A DNA stretch of 64,000 nucleotides from CALMFQ01 sp964495595 (lineage in GTDB: Bacteria > Pseudomonadota > Gammaproteobacteria > Burkholderiales > SCOH01), in assembly GCA_964495595.1 (NCBI GenBank), contig CAZBWH010000001.1:26538-90537 (forward strand), read 5' to 3'. Every line of letters starts with the position of its first letter. Positions within the stretch are counted from its first letter, which is position 1. This document shows positions 34,439-43,762 of this stretch, piece after piece. Made by a program: the position numbers and the translations under genes. The notes beneath the pieces were generated by a model, which saw only the letters and a program-made list of their open reading frames with translations, was not told where the DNA came from and made no database searches.

Positions 34439-35247
34439 CCCCATTTTACCTGTTGCAGATGCGCCAGCGACCGGCCCAGAAAACGCTCGCCGATGGTCTG
34501 GAAACGCAACGGGATGTCGGTAACGTAGTACTGGTAGTTTGGTAAACCGCGCTGCAGATTGGCAAGGCCAATTTCAGCCAGCACCTGCGCGGTCTGCTCG
34601 GCCATCGCTGCAGCCGAATCCACCAGCTGGATCGCCGGGCCAGCCACTTCGTGCAGCAGCGGCTTGAGCAGCGGGTAATGGGTGCAGCCCAGCACCAGCG
34701 TGTCAATCTGCTCGACGAACACCGGCTTGAGGTATTCCTGCGCAGTCAGCCGCGTCACCGGATGATCGAGCCACCCCTCCTCCACCAGCGGCACAAACAA
34801 CGGGCAGGCTTGCGAGTAGACGCGCACACCGGGGTTCAGGTGATGAATGCTGCGGGCGTAGGCATTGGAGTTAATAGTGGTCGGGGTGCCGATCACGCCA
34901 ACGGCATGGCTGCGGGTCATCGCGACGGCGGTGCGGGCACCGGCTTCGATCACATCCAGCACCGGCACCTCGCCGGCCCGCTGCTTCACCACGTCGGCGG
35001 CCACTGCCGCCATGGTATTGCAGGCGATGATCAGCAGCTTGACCTGTTTTTCCAACAGGAAATCGGTGATCTGGCCGGTGAACTGCTTGATGGTATCCAC
35101 CGATTTGACGCCGTACGGCACCCGGGCGGTGTCACCGAAATAGACGATATCCTCGAACGGCAGCCGCTCCATCAGCGCCCGCACCACCGTCAGGCCGCCA
35201 ACGCCGGAATCGAACACCCCGATCGGGTGAGAGGGCTGAGAATCCAT
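34435..35247 (-). CDS. murI: Glutamate racemase
   Basis: This 270-residue enzyme converts L- to D-glutamate for peptidoglycan. Both catalytic cysteines are in place: IIACNTMAAVAAD near residue 75 and VLGCTHYPLL near residue 185. The N-terminal IGVFDSGVGGLTV is also conserved. The ATG at 35247 is chosen over an in-frame TTG seven codons upstream. It is upstream of the lipoprotein gene on the same strand, but that gene has its own promoter. Confidence 0.95.
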   Translation of the reverse strand: MDSQPSHPIGVFDSGVGGLTVVRALMERLPFEDIVYFGDTARVPYGVKSVDTIKQFTGQITDFLLEKQVKLLIIACNTMAAVAADVVKQRAGEVPVLDVIEAGARTAVAMTRSHAVGVIGTPTTINSNAYARSIHHLNPGVRVYSQACPLFVPLVEEGWLDHPVTRLTAQEYLKPVFVEQIDTLVLGCTHYPLLKPLLHEVAGPAIQLVDSAAAMAEQTAQVLAEIGLANLQRGLPNYQYYVTDIPLRFQTIGERFLGRSLAHLQQVKWG

Positions 35248-35375
35248 GCATGCTATCCGTTCAGACAAGGGCCGCCATGATACACGGCGGGGTATCTGCT
35301 CACTATAGCCAGCCGTGCTACGTCGAAGCGGGCAAAAAACAGGCAGCAGAACACGATTTGGCCAGTGGCTTTTTT

Positions 35376-36458
35376 TCAGCAGCGCTCAGTCTGGCGCTGC
35401 AATGCCCACTGCACATGCTCACGCACCAGCGGCGAAGGATGGTCGGTACGCGCCTGCAGCGCGGCAATCACCTCGTCGCTGCAGCGGGCGTTACCCAAGC
35501 CCACCGCGATATTGCGCAGCCAGCGCTCGTGGCCGATCCGGTAGATCGGCGTGCCAGCCAGCCGCTGCTGGAATTCGGCCTCGCTCCAGCCGAACAGCTC
35601 GACCAGGCTGGCCCGGTCCAGCCCGTTGCGCACGGCAAAATCCGGCTCGTCAGTCTGGCGGGCAAAGCGGTTCCACGGGCACACCAGCTGGCAATCGTCG
35701 CAGCCGTAGACACGGTTGCCGATCAATGGCCGCAGCTCGACCGGGATGCTGTCGTGCAATTCGATCGTCAGATAGGAAATACAGCGCCGCGCATCGATCC
35801 GGTACGGCGCGACGATGGCGCCGGTCGGGCAGATGTCGACGCAGCGGGTACAGTGGCCGCAATGGCCGCTTTCGGCGGGGTCGGGCGGCAGCGGCAGGTC
35901 GGTGAAGATTTCGCCGAGAAAAAAGAACGAGCCGTCATTGCGGTTGAGCAGCAGCGAATGCTTGCCGCGCCAGCCCTGACGGGTGCGCGAAGCCAGCTCG
36001 ACTTCCAGTGTCGGCGCCGAATCGGTAAACACCCGGTAGCCGAACGGGCCGACGGCACCAGCGATGCGCTCGGCCAGCTGCTGCAGCCGGCTGCGCAATA
36101 CCTTGTGGTAATCGCGCCCCAGTGCGTAGCGCGAGACGTAAGCGGTCTGGCCGTCGTCGAGCAGCGCCAGCGCCTGGCCGGGGTCCGAGGCCAGATAATT
36201 CATCCGCAGCGAGATCACCGACAGCGTGCCCGGCACCAACTCAGCCGGGCGCGCCCGTTTCAGGCCGTGTTTTGCCATATAATCCATCGCACCGTGCATG
36301 CCGGCGGCCAGCCAGTCGAGCAAGCCCTGCTCGGCGCTGGACAGGTCGATACCGGCCACGCTGGCGGCAGAAAACCCCGCCTCGCACGCCCAGCGGTGGA
36401 TATCGTTTTTCAGCGCCTGCCAGTCCGTGCCGGGCGCATCAGGAGTCTTGTCATGCAT
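35376..36458 (-). CDS. queG: Epoxyqueuosine reductase QueG
   Basis: This 360-residue cobalamin-dependent enzyme makes queuosine in tRNA from epoxyqueuosine. Two [4Fe-4S] motifs are visible: CGHCTRCVDICPTGAI and CDDCQLVCPWNRFA. The N-terminal cobalamin-binding region (SLRMNYL, YALGRDYHKVLRSRL) precedes them, and a HEAT-like C-terminus ends the protein. Its ATG abuts the tsaE ATG back to back (ATGCAT at 36453-36458), so each gene's ribosome site lies inside the other's coding region. Confidence 0.94.
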   Translation of the reverse strand: MHDKTPDAPGTDWQALKNDIHRWACEAGFSAASVAGIDLSSAEQGLLDWLAAGMHGAMDYMAKHGLKRARPAELVPGTLSVISLRMNYLASDPGQALALLDDGQTAYVSRYALGRDYHKVLRSRLQQLAERIAGAVGPFGYRVFTDSAPTLEVELASRTRQGWRGKHSLLLNRNDGSFFFLGEIFTDLPLPPDPAESGHCGHCTRCVDICPTGAIVAPYRIDARRCISYLTIELHDSIPVELRPLIGNRVYGCDDCQLVCPWNRFARQTDEPDFAVRNGLDRASLVELFGWSEAEFQQRLAGTPIYRIGHERWLRNIAVGLGNARCSDEVIAALQARTDHPSPLVREHVQWALQRQTERC

Positions 36459-36956
36459 GCAGCCGATGATACTGCCGGTGGCCCGGCCTGCCTACTCACC
36501 CTGGCCGACGAGTCCGCCACCCTTGCCCTGGGCGCCCTGCTGGCGCGCACGCTGCGGCCGGGGCTGGTCATTTTCCTGCAAGGAGATCTGGGCGCCGGGA
36601 AAACCACCCTCACCCGCGGTCTGCTGCGCGGGCTGGGCTACGCCGGCCGGGTCAAAAGCCCGACCTACACGCTGGTTGAACCTTACACCATTTCTAACTT
36701 ATACTTATATCACTTTGATTTGTATAGATTCAACAACCCGTACGAATGGGAAGAAGCCGGCTTTCACGAGCACTTCAACCCCACGTCGGTTTGCCTGATC
36801 GAATGGCCGGAAAAGGCAGCGGTCCTACTGCCCAAACCCGACCTGTGCATCAGGCTGGCTGACAGCGGTACGGGCCGTCAGGTGGAAATCAGCGCAGCAA
36901 GCGAGGCAGGCCAATCATGTTTGACGAATCTGACAAGACAACTCCCCGAACCCTGA
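36453..36956 (+). CDS. tsaE: tRNA threonylcarbamoyladenosine complex ATPase TsaE
   Basis: This 167-residue P-loop protein has GDLGAGKTTLTRGLLRGLG (Walker A) and SPTYTLVEPY, followed by HFDLYRF and LIEWPEKA, the TsaE signature. It powers the TsaBD complex making t6A in ANN-decoding tRNAs. AGGAG lies eight bases before the ATG at 36453. A short AT-rich patch with rare codons (TTA, ATA; 36684-36735) encodes ISNLYLYHFDLYRFNNP, unlike the rest of the gene. The 3' end overlaps amiC by 40 bases, so the two are coupled. Confidence 0.94.
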   Translation: MHAADDTAGGPACLLTLADESATLALGALLARTLRPGLVIFLQGDLGAGKTTLTRGLLRGLGYAGRVKSPTYTLVEPYTISNLYLYHFDLYRFNNPYEWEEAGFHEHFNPTSVCLIEWPEKAAVLLPKPDLCIRLADSGTGRQVEISAASEAGQSCLTNLTRQLPEP

Positions 36957-38248
36957 ACACCCCCGATGCGCCCCGCCGTGCCTTGCTTAAAGCCGCAGCG
37001 GCATCGTTGCTGCTCAGCGTCTGCCGGGTGGGACTGGCCGCTGGACAGCCGTCGGTCATCGCCGTGCGTGTCTGGCCCTCGACCGACTACACCCGGGTCA
37101 CGCTTGAGTCCAGCGAACCGCTGACCTTCAAAACCCTGATGATCCGCAACCCTGACCGGCTGGTAGTCGATCTGGAAGGCGTCGAGCTGAACAAGGCGCT
37201 GGAAAGCCTGGCCGGCAAAGTCGACGCCGACGACCCATTCATCAGCCAGTTGCGCGCCGGGCGCAACAAGCCGGGAACGGTAAGGCTGGTGCTTGATCTC
37301 AAGGCCACCGCCAAGCCGCAGGTGTTTTCGATTCCGCCGGCCGGCGACTACCAGCACCGGCTGGTGATTGACCTGTATTCGCCCAACAGCGCCCCCCTGT
37401 TCAATCTGGATCAGTCCAGCCCGATCGATGGCAACAGTGTCGGCGAGCTGAACAAACCCGACCCTGCGCCACGTGCCGATGAACGGCCAGCACGCAAGGA
37501 AGAAGAAACCACGGTGTCGCGCAAGCAGCTTGATGTCGAGCGGATGATTACCATCGTCATCGACCCCGGCCACGGTGGCGAAGACCCCGGCGCGGTCGGC
37601 GCCAGCGGAGCCAAGGAAAAGGATGTCACCCTGCAGGTGGGCCGCAAGCTGAAACAGGTGCTGGAAAAACAGCCGAACGTGCGGGTACTGATGACCCGCG
37701 ACGAAGATGTGTTCATCCCGCTGGCAGGCCGGGTCAGCAAGGCGCGCAAAGCCAACGCTGACCTGTTCGTGTCGATTCATGCCGATGCCTTCATCAAGCC
37801 GGACGCCCGTGGCAGTTCGGTATTTGCGCTGTCGCCCAAGGGGGCATCCAGCACGGCTGCCAAGTGGCTGGCCAACAAGGAGAATCAGGCCGACCTGATC
37901 GGCGGGGTCAAACTGAACGTCAAGGACCCCTATCTGGCGCACACGCTGCTGGACCTGACCCAGACAGCAACCATCAGCGACAGCCTGAAACTGGGACGAG
38001 CCGTGCTGTCAGAGCTGGGCAACATCAACAAACTGCACAGCTCAGGCGTGGAACAGGCTGGATTTGCGGTATTGAAAGCGCCGGATATTCCGTCGATCCT
38101 GGTGGAAACCGCGTTCATCAGCAATCCGGAAGAAGAAAAGCGTCTGACCGACGAAGCCTACCAGCACAAGCTGGCCACTGCGATCCACAACGGCATCAAA
38201 CGCTATTTCGCCAAGAACCCGCCCCTGGCGCGCACCAAGCTGGCTTGA
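36917..38248 (+). CDS. amiC: N-acetylmuramoyl-L-alanine amidase AmiC type
   Basis: This 443-residue protein has a twin-arginine leader (R20-R21 in APRRALLKAAAASLLL) and an N-terminal AMIN domain (about residues 45-165). A Pro/Glu linker and a zinc amidase_3 domain (about 210-435) follow. Catalytic pieces are IDPGHGGEDPGA (zinc His), SIHADA (second His) and VETAFISN (Glu). AmiC cleaves peptide stems from glycan strands during daughter-cell separation. Its leader implies Tat export. It overlaps tsaE by 40 bases, a common pairing in betaproteobacteria. Confidence 0.93.
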   Translation: MFDESDKTTPRTLNTPDAPRRALLKAAAASLLLSVCRVGLAAGQPSVIAVRVWPSTDYTRVTLESSEPLTFKTLMIRNPDRLVVDLEGVELNKALESLAGKVDADDPFISQLRAGRNKPGTVRLVLDLKATAKPQVFSIPPAGDYQHRLVIDLYSPNSAPLFNLDQSSPIDGNSVGELNKPDPAPRADERPARKEEETTVSRKQLDVERMITIVIDPGHGGEDPGAVGASGAKEKDVTLQVGRKLKQVLEKQPNVRVLMTRDEDVFIPLAGRVSKARKANADLFVSIHADAFIKPDARGSSVFALSPKGASSTAAKWLANKENQADLIGGVKLNVKDPYLAHTLLDLTQTATISDSLKLGRAVLSELGNINKLHSSGVEQAGFAVLKAPDIPSILVETAFISNPEEEKRLTDEAYQHKLATAIHNGIKRYFAKNPPLARTKLA

Positions 38249-38270
38249 GCCGACAGACCGCGAGCGAGAA

Positions 38271-38600
38271 TCAGGAAGGCTGCGGTGGCTCGTCCTGCAC
38301 GTCGATCGCGGCTGGCGCCGGCATCAGCAGGTTTTGGGTGTGCAGGTAGTCGATGGCGTAAAAATCCGCCAGCGCCCCGTACAGCGACAAGCCCTCAGCC
38401 GCCAGTTCGGTCTCCAGCCTGGCCACGATCTCGCGCACCACGACAGCAGCTTCGTCTGGCTTGAGCGGCGACAGAAACAGCCGGTTGTTGCGGGTAAAAC
38501 CTGCGTTAATGAACGCAACCTCGATCGCAAACCAGATCCGGCGCGCAGCAGCCTCGCCCAGATGCGGGTAATCCAGATTGATGGCGATGGCAGTATTCAT
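38271..38600 (-). CDS. Protein of unknown function beside a response regulator
   Basis: This 109-residue soluble protein has a mixed helical pattern (RRIWFAIEVAFINAGFTRNN, then EAAVVVREIVARLETEL). It has no signal peptide, cysteine or motif that I recognise. It follows the single-domain response regulator at 38621 by 20 bases on the same strand, so the two are probably cotranscribed. It may act downstream of or bind the regulator, but there is no direct evidence. Confidence 0.5.
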   Translation of the reverse strand: MNTAIAINLDYPHLGEAAARRIWFAIEVAFINAGFTRNNRLFLSPLKPDEAAVVVREIVARLETELAAEGLSLYGALADFYAIDYLHTQNLLMPAPAAIDVQDEPPQPS

Positions 38601-38620
38601 CCTGCGTGTCTCCTGATCAC

Positions 38621-38986
38621 TTACGATGCCTTGAGCGCGGCCGAAACCGCCGCCAGCAGCCGGGCGGCATTGAACGGCTTGACCACAAAGCCTTTGGCAC
38701 CTTTAGTCATGGCCCCCCTGACCCGATCCATGGTCGCTTCGCCGCTCATCATCACAATGACCGGATCAGCCACCGCACGAATCATGTCGATCAACGCGAT
38801 GCCATCACTGTCGGGCAGATTGATGTCGAGCAGCACCAGCGCAGGCTTGAGCGCGCCGATCTGCTGCAGGGCTGCATCCCCTGACGCACAATCACCCAGC
38901 ACATCATAGCCGGCGCTACGCAGCATGGAAGTCACCAGCGAACGGATGATCGAATCGTCGTCCACTACCAGTACGGATGCACTCAT
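38621..38986 (-). CDS. Single-domain response regulator (CheY-like)
   Basis: This 121-residue protein is only a receiver domain. VLVVDDDSIIRSLV holds the acidic pocket (D9-D11), LVLLDINLPDSDG the phosphoacceptor D54, VIVMMSGEAT the conserved Ser/Thr, and FVVKPFN the Lys. No output domain follows. Such proteins act by binding targets such as motors or diguanylate cyclases or as phosphate relays. No histidine kinase is nearby; the partner may be the downstream gene at 38271. Confidence 0.9.
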   Translation of the reverse strand: MSASVLVVDDDSIIRSLVTSMLRSAGYDVLGDCASGDAALQQIGALKPALVLLDINLPDSDGIALIDMIRAVADPVIVMMSGEATMDRVRGAMTKGAKGFVVKPFNAARLLAAVSAALKAS

Positions 38987-39090
38987 GCCTGTTCCCTTCC
39001 TGTCCGGGGCCGTTGTTGCTCTGCATTATTGGCAAAAAACCGCCGCTTTGCCGACTGCTATAATCGCGCTTTTCCGTGAAACGCTTGCTG

Positions 39091-40896
39091 ATGCCCGCCA
39101 TTCACCTGCTGTCCGACCACCTGATCAACCAGATCGCCGCCGGCGAGGTCGTCGAACGCCCGGCCTCGGCGCTGAAGGAAATCCTGGAAAACAGTCTGGA
39201 TGCCGGCGCGACCGATATCCAGGTTGAGTTGCAGAACGGCGGCAGCAAACTGATCCGCGTCAGTGACAACGGCTGCGGCATCGAACAGGCCGACCTGCCG
39301 CTGGCGCTGACCTGCCACGCCACCAGCAAGATTGCCACGCTGGAAGACCTGCATCAGGTAGCCAGCCTCGGTTTTCGCGGCGAGGGATTGGCCAGCATCG
39401 CATCGATTTCGCGCCTGACGCTAACTAGCCGCCAGGCCAGCAGCGCACACGCCTGGCAGGTGGAAAGCCACAGCAGCCAGCCGGGCGAGATCCAGCCGGC
39501 GGCTTTGTCGGGCGGCACGCGGGTGGAAGTACGCGACCTGTATTTCAACACTCCGGCGCGACGCAAGTTTCTCAAATCCGACGCCACCGAGTTTGCGCAT
39601 TGCGAGGAGGTGTTCAAACGTATTGCGCTGGCATTTCCGCAGACCGCTTTCACCCTGATCCACAACGGTCGGCCGCAATACCGCTTGCCCAGCCAGCTAC
39701 TCGCGCAGCGGGTTAAAGCGCTGCTCGGCCCGGACTTTGCCGACAGCGCGCTGCCGGTCGAGGACAGCAGCAATGGTCTGCGCTTGTGGGGCGTAGCCGG
39801 CTCGCCGACGGTGTCGAAAGGCAGCCGTGATGCGCAGTTTTTCTACGTCAACGGCCGTTTTGTACGCGACAAACTGGTCAGCCACGCCATCCGCGAAGCC
39901 TACCGCGACGTGCTGCATCACGATCGCCACGCCTGTTTTGCGCTGTTTCTGGATCTGCCGCCGGAGCTGGTCGATGTGAACGTGCATCCGACCAAGATCG
40001 AAGTCCGCTTTCGCGAGCCGCAACCAGTGCATCGTTTCCTGTTTCATTCACTGCACAAGGCACTGGCGCAGACCTCGGCCGGCCACGCCCAAGCCCCGCT
40101 GCCCGAACTGCCCCCCCGCCAGCCGGCGGCGCCAGTGCCCCGCTTCGAACAGACCCGCATGCCGCTGGGTGCGCAACAGCCGGCGGGCAACTTCTACGCT
40201 ACGCTGTTCGGCGCCCGCGAGGCCCGGCCGCAGCCGGTCACCGAAATAGCCACCGCCACGACCGAAGCCGCCTACCGCCCCGCACCACAGGCACCGGCCA
40301 GCGACACCGACGCGCCACCACTCGGCTACGCGCTGGCGCAACTGCACGGCATCTACATCCTGGCGCAGAACCGCGACGGACTGATCGTGGTCGACATGCA
40401 TGCGGCACACGAACGGGTGGTGTACGAAAAACTCAAACGTGCGGTCGACGGCCAGCCGCTGGCGATGCAGCCATTGCTGATCCCGGTCACGTTCCGTGCC
40501 GACGCACTGGACATTGCCACTGCCGACGAAAACCCCGAACCACTGGCGCAACTGGGCTTTGAAATCAGCGCCATCTCGCCCACTCATCTGGCCGTGCGCG
40601 GCGTGCCGGTGTTATTGCAGAACGCCGACATTGCCGAACTGGCTCGGGCGGTATTGCACGATGTCCGCGAAGTGGGCGGCAGCCGGGCGCTGACCGAGCG
40701 GCGCAACCACATCCTGGCCACCATGGCCTGCCACGGCTCGGTGCGCGCCAACCGGCAACTGACGGTGCCGGAAATGAACGCCCTGCTGCGTGACATGGAA
40801 GCGACCGAGCGCTCCGGACAGTGCAACCACGGCCGACCGACGTGGTTTGCGCTGTCGCTGGACGAGCTGGACAAACTGTTCATGCGCGGGCAATAA
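39091..40896 (+). CDS. mutL: DNA mismatch repair protein MutL
   Basis: This 601-residue protein has the GHKL ATPase motifs NSLDAGAT, SDNGCGI and GFRGEGLASI. A C-terminal dimerisation domain follows a Pro/Ala-rich linker (about residues 335-415). The endonuclease motif DMHAAHERVVYE (D435 to E446), matching DQHA(x)2E(x)4E, is present, so this MutL may nick DNA itself, unlike E. coli MutL. The ATG at 39091 is preferred to a GTG five codons upstream; neither has a strong ribosome site. Confidence 0.95.
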   Translation: MPAIHLLSDHLINQIAAGEVVERPASALKEILENSLDAGATDIQVELQNGGSKLIRVSDNGCGIEQADLPLALTCHATSKIATLEDLHQVASLGFRGEGLASIASISRLTLTSRQASSAHAWQVESHSSQPGEIQPAALSGGTRVEVRDLYFNTPARRKFLKSDATEFAHCEEVFKRIALAFPQTAFTLIHNGRPQYRLPSQLLAQRVKALLGPDFADSALPVEDSSNGLRLWGVAGSPTVSKGSRDAQFFYVNGRFVRDKLVSHAIREAYRDVLHHDRHACFALFLDLPPELVDVNVHPTKIEVRFREPQPVHRFLFHSLHKALAQTSAGHAQAPLPELPPRQPAAPVPRFEQTRMPLGAQQPAGNFYATLFGAREARPQPVTEIATATTEAAYRPAPQAPASDTDAPPLGYALAQLHGIYILAQNRDGLIVVDMHAAHERVVYEKLKRAVDGQPLAMQPLLIPVTFRADALDIATADENPEPLAQLGFEISAISPTHLAVRGVPVLLQNADIAELARAVLHDVREVGGSRALTERRNHILATMACHGSVRANRQLTVPEMNALLRDMEATERSGQCNHGRPTWFALSLDELDKLFMRGQ

Positions 40897-40972
40897 CCCG
40901 GCTGAAAATACGGCAAACAGCACATTCACTGGCTAAACTGCTGAATACCCCTTGGCAATATAAGTGCAACAA

Positions 40973-42025
40973 ATGGATCCGTTTTCCGTCTATTTCATGC
41001 TGCAGCAACTGGCTACGCTGACCGAAGAAACCGATCGGGAAGAAGCCGAAGCCCTGCTGGCGCGCCTGCTGCAGGCACTGCTGCGGCTGCGCAACCTGCA
41101 GGTGTGGCGGCTGGTTCAGCATGTAGGCGAAACCAAGCTGGCGCCGATGGTCAGCACCGGGCCGGCTGGCTGGCTGCAAAACCGGCTGGAAGACATTGAC
41201 CCGCAACAACTGCTGCGGCCGGCCAGCTCACCAGACTGGTATGCACGAGCGATCGATGACCGCGATACCGTCTACCGACCGGCGGCCGACGGAGGCGAGC
41301 AACGGCTGCTGCTGCTGGGTGGCCGGCACGGCCTGTCGGGCCTGCTGGAACTGGATCTGGGCGAATTGATGCAGGTGGAACAGCTGGCCATGCTGCAACA
41401 GGCGATCCGCCTGGCCGGCAATCACCTCGATCTGCTGGACGATGCCCAGCACGACACGCTGACCGGGCTTTACAATCGCAAGACGTTCGACCGCTATTTC
41501 AGCCAGATGCTCAACTGGAACAGCCAGGCCGACAACGGCACCCCCGGTTTCCATCGCCGCCAGTATCGCCCCAACAGCGCCAGCTGGCTGGGCATTGTCG
41601 ATATCGACCACTTCAAGCGCATCAACGACAATTACGGCCACCTGTACGGCGACGAAGTGCTGCTGCTAACTGCCCGCCGGCTCCGCAACAGCTTCCGCTT
41701 TTGCGACCGGCTGTACCGTTTTGGTGGAGAGGAGTTTGTCGCCGTGCTCAACCCCACCGATGCCGAGTCGGCACATCAGGTGTTCGAGCGGTTTCGCAGC
41801 GACATGCAGAACGCGCTGTTTCCCCAGGTGGGCAAGGTTACGGTCAGCATCGGCTACACCCGTATCCGCGCCAACCGCTCGGCCAGTGACATTCTCGGCG
41901 AGGCCGACGAAGCGTTGTATTTTGCTAAGGGCAACGGCCGCAATCAGTTGTGGAACCACGAAACCCTGCTGAGCGACGGCCGGATCACCCCCAAGGAAAC
42001 CGTCACCCAGATCGACTTCTACTGA
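40973..42025 (+). CDS. Diguanylate cyclase (GGDEF protein)
   Basis: This 350-residue protein has an N-terminal GAF-like or unassigned domain (about residues 1-155) and a C-terminal GGDEF domain (about 165-335) with an intact GGEEF active site (251-255). An RxxD inhibitory I-site (R242, D245) lies exactly five residues upstream of it. It should make cyclic di-GMP and be product-inhibited. No membrane segment is apparent, so the input is cytoplasmic. I prefer the ATG at 40973 to a GTG three codons earlier. Confidence 0.9.
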   Translation: MDPFSVYFMLQQLATLTEETDREEAEALLARLLQALLRLRNLQVWRLVQHVGETKLAPMVSTGPAGWLQNRLEDIDPQQLLRPASSPDWYARAIDDRDTVYRPAADGGEQRLLLLGGRHGLSGLLELDLGELMQVEQLAMLQQAIRLAGNHLDLLDDAQHDTLTGLYNRKTFDRYFSQMLNWNSQADNGTPGFHRRQYRPNSASWLGIVDIDHFKRINDNYGHLYGDEVLLLTARRLRNSFRFCDRLYRFGGEEFVAVLNPTDAESAHQVFERFRSDMQNALFPQVGKVTVSIGYTRIRANRSASDILGEADEALYFAKGNGRNQLWNHETLLSDGRITPKETVTQIDFY

Positions 42026-42043
42026 GCACGGCGCCGGCGTGGC

Positions 42044-42937
42044 TCACCCGCTCTGCGCGGCGATCTCGCGCAATACGCTGGCCAGTTGCCGGGTGGCCGG
42101 GCCGGCCAGTTGTGGCTGGTTGAACATCAGATACAGTGTGGCACTGCGGCGCTGGCCGGTGTTGAGCGGCAGCGGCTTGAGCTGGCCGGCGTCGATCGCC
42201 GGCTGGATCTGGTGACACGGCAGCCAGGCAAACCCCAACCCAGCCGACACCACCGCCAGTGAAGTGGCCATGCTGCTCACCGTCCAGCGCTGCGCGGCCC
42301 CCAGCCAACCGTGATCAACCGGCGCCCGGGTGCCCGAATCGCGGATCACCACCTGCAATTCACGCGCCAAATCGTCGGCGGTCAGCTCGCGTTCCAGCCG
42401 GTGCAAGGCATGCTGCGGATGCGCCACGGCCACAAACGCCACCTGCAAGAGCGGATCGCCCAGATATCCCACCGGCACATTGCCACCAATCACCAGGTCG
42501 GCCTCGCCGGCCAGCAAGGCCTCGTCGGCACCGGACAGCACCACTTCCTTCAACTGCACCCGCGTATCCCGGCACAACGGGGCAAAGCGCTGCAAGGCCC
42601 GCAGCAGGATATCGGTCGGAAAAGCCAGATCGACCACCAGCCGGATTTCCGGCTCCCAGCCGCTGGCCATGCTGTGCGCCAGTTGCTCCAGTTGCCGGGA
42701 ATCGGCCAGCAGATTGGCGGCCCGCTTCAGCAATACCCGGCCGGTTTCGGTGAGCTGCGCACGACGGCCGTCGATCTGCAGCAGCGGCACCCCCAATTGC
42801 TGCTGCAATCGGCTCACCGCGTAGCTGATGGCCGACTGGCTGCGGTGCAGCGCCTCGGCGGCAGCGGCAAAACTGCCGTGCTCGACAATCGCCTGCAGCA
42901 CCGCCCATTGTTCCAGTGTCGTTTTCGGGAGCGCCAT
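42044..42937 (-). CDS. LysR-family regulator
   Basis: This 297-residue regulator has a winged helix (about residues 1-62, GSFAAAAEALHRSQSAISYA recognition region) and a LysR substrate-binding domain (about 90-290). It is divergent from azoR with a 167-base gap containing an inverted repeat, the arrangement typical of a LysR regulator controlling its neighbour. The inducer is unknown. Confidence 0.92.
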   Translation of the reverse strand: MALPKTTLEQWAVLQAIVEHGSFAAAAEALHRSQSAISYAVSRLQQQLGVPLLQIDGRRAQLTETGRVLLKRAANLLADSRQLEQLAHSMASGWEPEIRLVVDLAFPTDILLRALQRFAPLCRDTRVQLKEVVLSGADEALLAGEADLVIGGNVPVGYLGDPLLQVAFVAVAHPQHALHRLERELTADDLARELQVVIRDSGTRAPVDHGWLGAAQRWTVSSMATSLAVVSAGLGFAWLPCHQIQPAIDAGQLKPLPLNTGQRRSATLYLMFNQPQLAGPATRQLASVLREIAAQSG

Positions 42938-42949
42938 TGATCAGTTTTT

Positions 42950-42991
42950 TTGATTGAAAACGTCAGTATTTTGCGCTTTTTTATCAATCAA
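42950..42991. promoter_or_regulatory. Inverted repeat between LysR and azoR genes
   Basis: TTGATTGA (42950) and TCAATCAA (42984) are exact reverse complements 26 bases apart in an AT-rich segment. This fits a LysR operator or overlapping promoter region between the two divergent genes. Confidence 0.45.
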
Positions 42992-43104
42992 CAAAACCAT
43001 ACTATTTCAGTCAGGCAATTACCCAACCACTCTTACGGACCCCCTAAAGCCATGAGACACAATCGTGGCGGGCGGGGGTACGAATAACGACCAAGGAGTA
43101 GATC

Positions 43105-43704
43105 ATGCAAACCCTTCTGCAAATCAACAGCAGCGCCCGCAGCAACGGTAACGCTAACGCCCTCGCCGACCAGTTCACCCGCGAATGGCTGGCCGCCCAC
43201 CCGCAGGACCAACTGATCAAACGCGACGTCGGCGCCGACCCGCTGCCGCACCTGAGCGAAGAGCTGATCGGCGCCTTTTTCACCCCCGCTGACCAGCGCA
43301 GTGCCGGGCAGGCCGCCCTGGTGCAACGTTCGGATGCGCTGATTGCCGAGTTGCAAGCTGCCGACGTGCTGATACTGGGTGTGCCGATGTACAACTTTGG
43401 CATTCCCTCGACGCTGAAAGCCTACTTCGACCACATCGCCCGCGCCGGCATCACCTTCCGCTACACCGCCCACGGCCCGGAAGGCTTGCTCAAAGGCAAG
43501 AAAGCCTACGTGCTGGCTGCCCGTGGCGGGCTGTACCAGGGTACGCCGAAAGACACCCAGACCGGCTACCTGCGTGATTTTCTTGCCTTCATCGGCATCA
43601 CCGACCTCGAATTCGTCTACGCCGAAGGGCTGAACATGGGCGAGGCCAGCCAGCAGCAGGCACACACCGCCGCCCGGCAACGGATTGCCGAACTGGCGCA
43701 CTGA
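43105..43704 (+). CDS. azoR: FMN-dependent NADH:quinone/azo oxidoreductase AzoR
   Basis: This 199-residue flavodoxin-like protein starts [20 protein letters not shown]. Its FMN and substrate loops are [20 protein letters not shown] and [13 protein letters not shown]. AzoR reduces quinones and azo dyes with NADH and protects against thiol and quinone stress. AAGGAG lies eight bases upstream. The divergent LysR gene suggests induction by an aromatic compound. The pirin gene follows after about 60 bases and may be cotranscribed. Confidence 0.9.
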   Translation: MQTLLQINSSARSNGNANALADQFTREWLAAHPQDQLIKRDVGADPLPHLSEELIGAFFTPADQRSAGQAALVQRSDALIAELQAADVLILGVPMYNFGIPSTLKAYFDHIARAGITFRYTAHGPEGLLKGKKAYVLAARGGLYQGTPKDTQTGYLRDFLAFIGITDLEFVYAEGLNMGEASQQQAHTAARQRIAELAH

Positions 43705-43762
43705 CCCCCTGCTCCCTGCCCTCTTCCACGCCGGGAGAGGGCGCGCACGAAAGGACTACATC

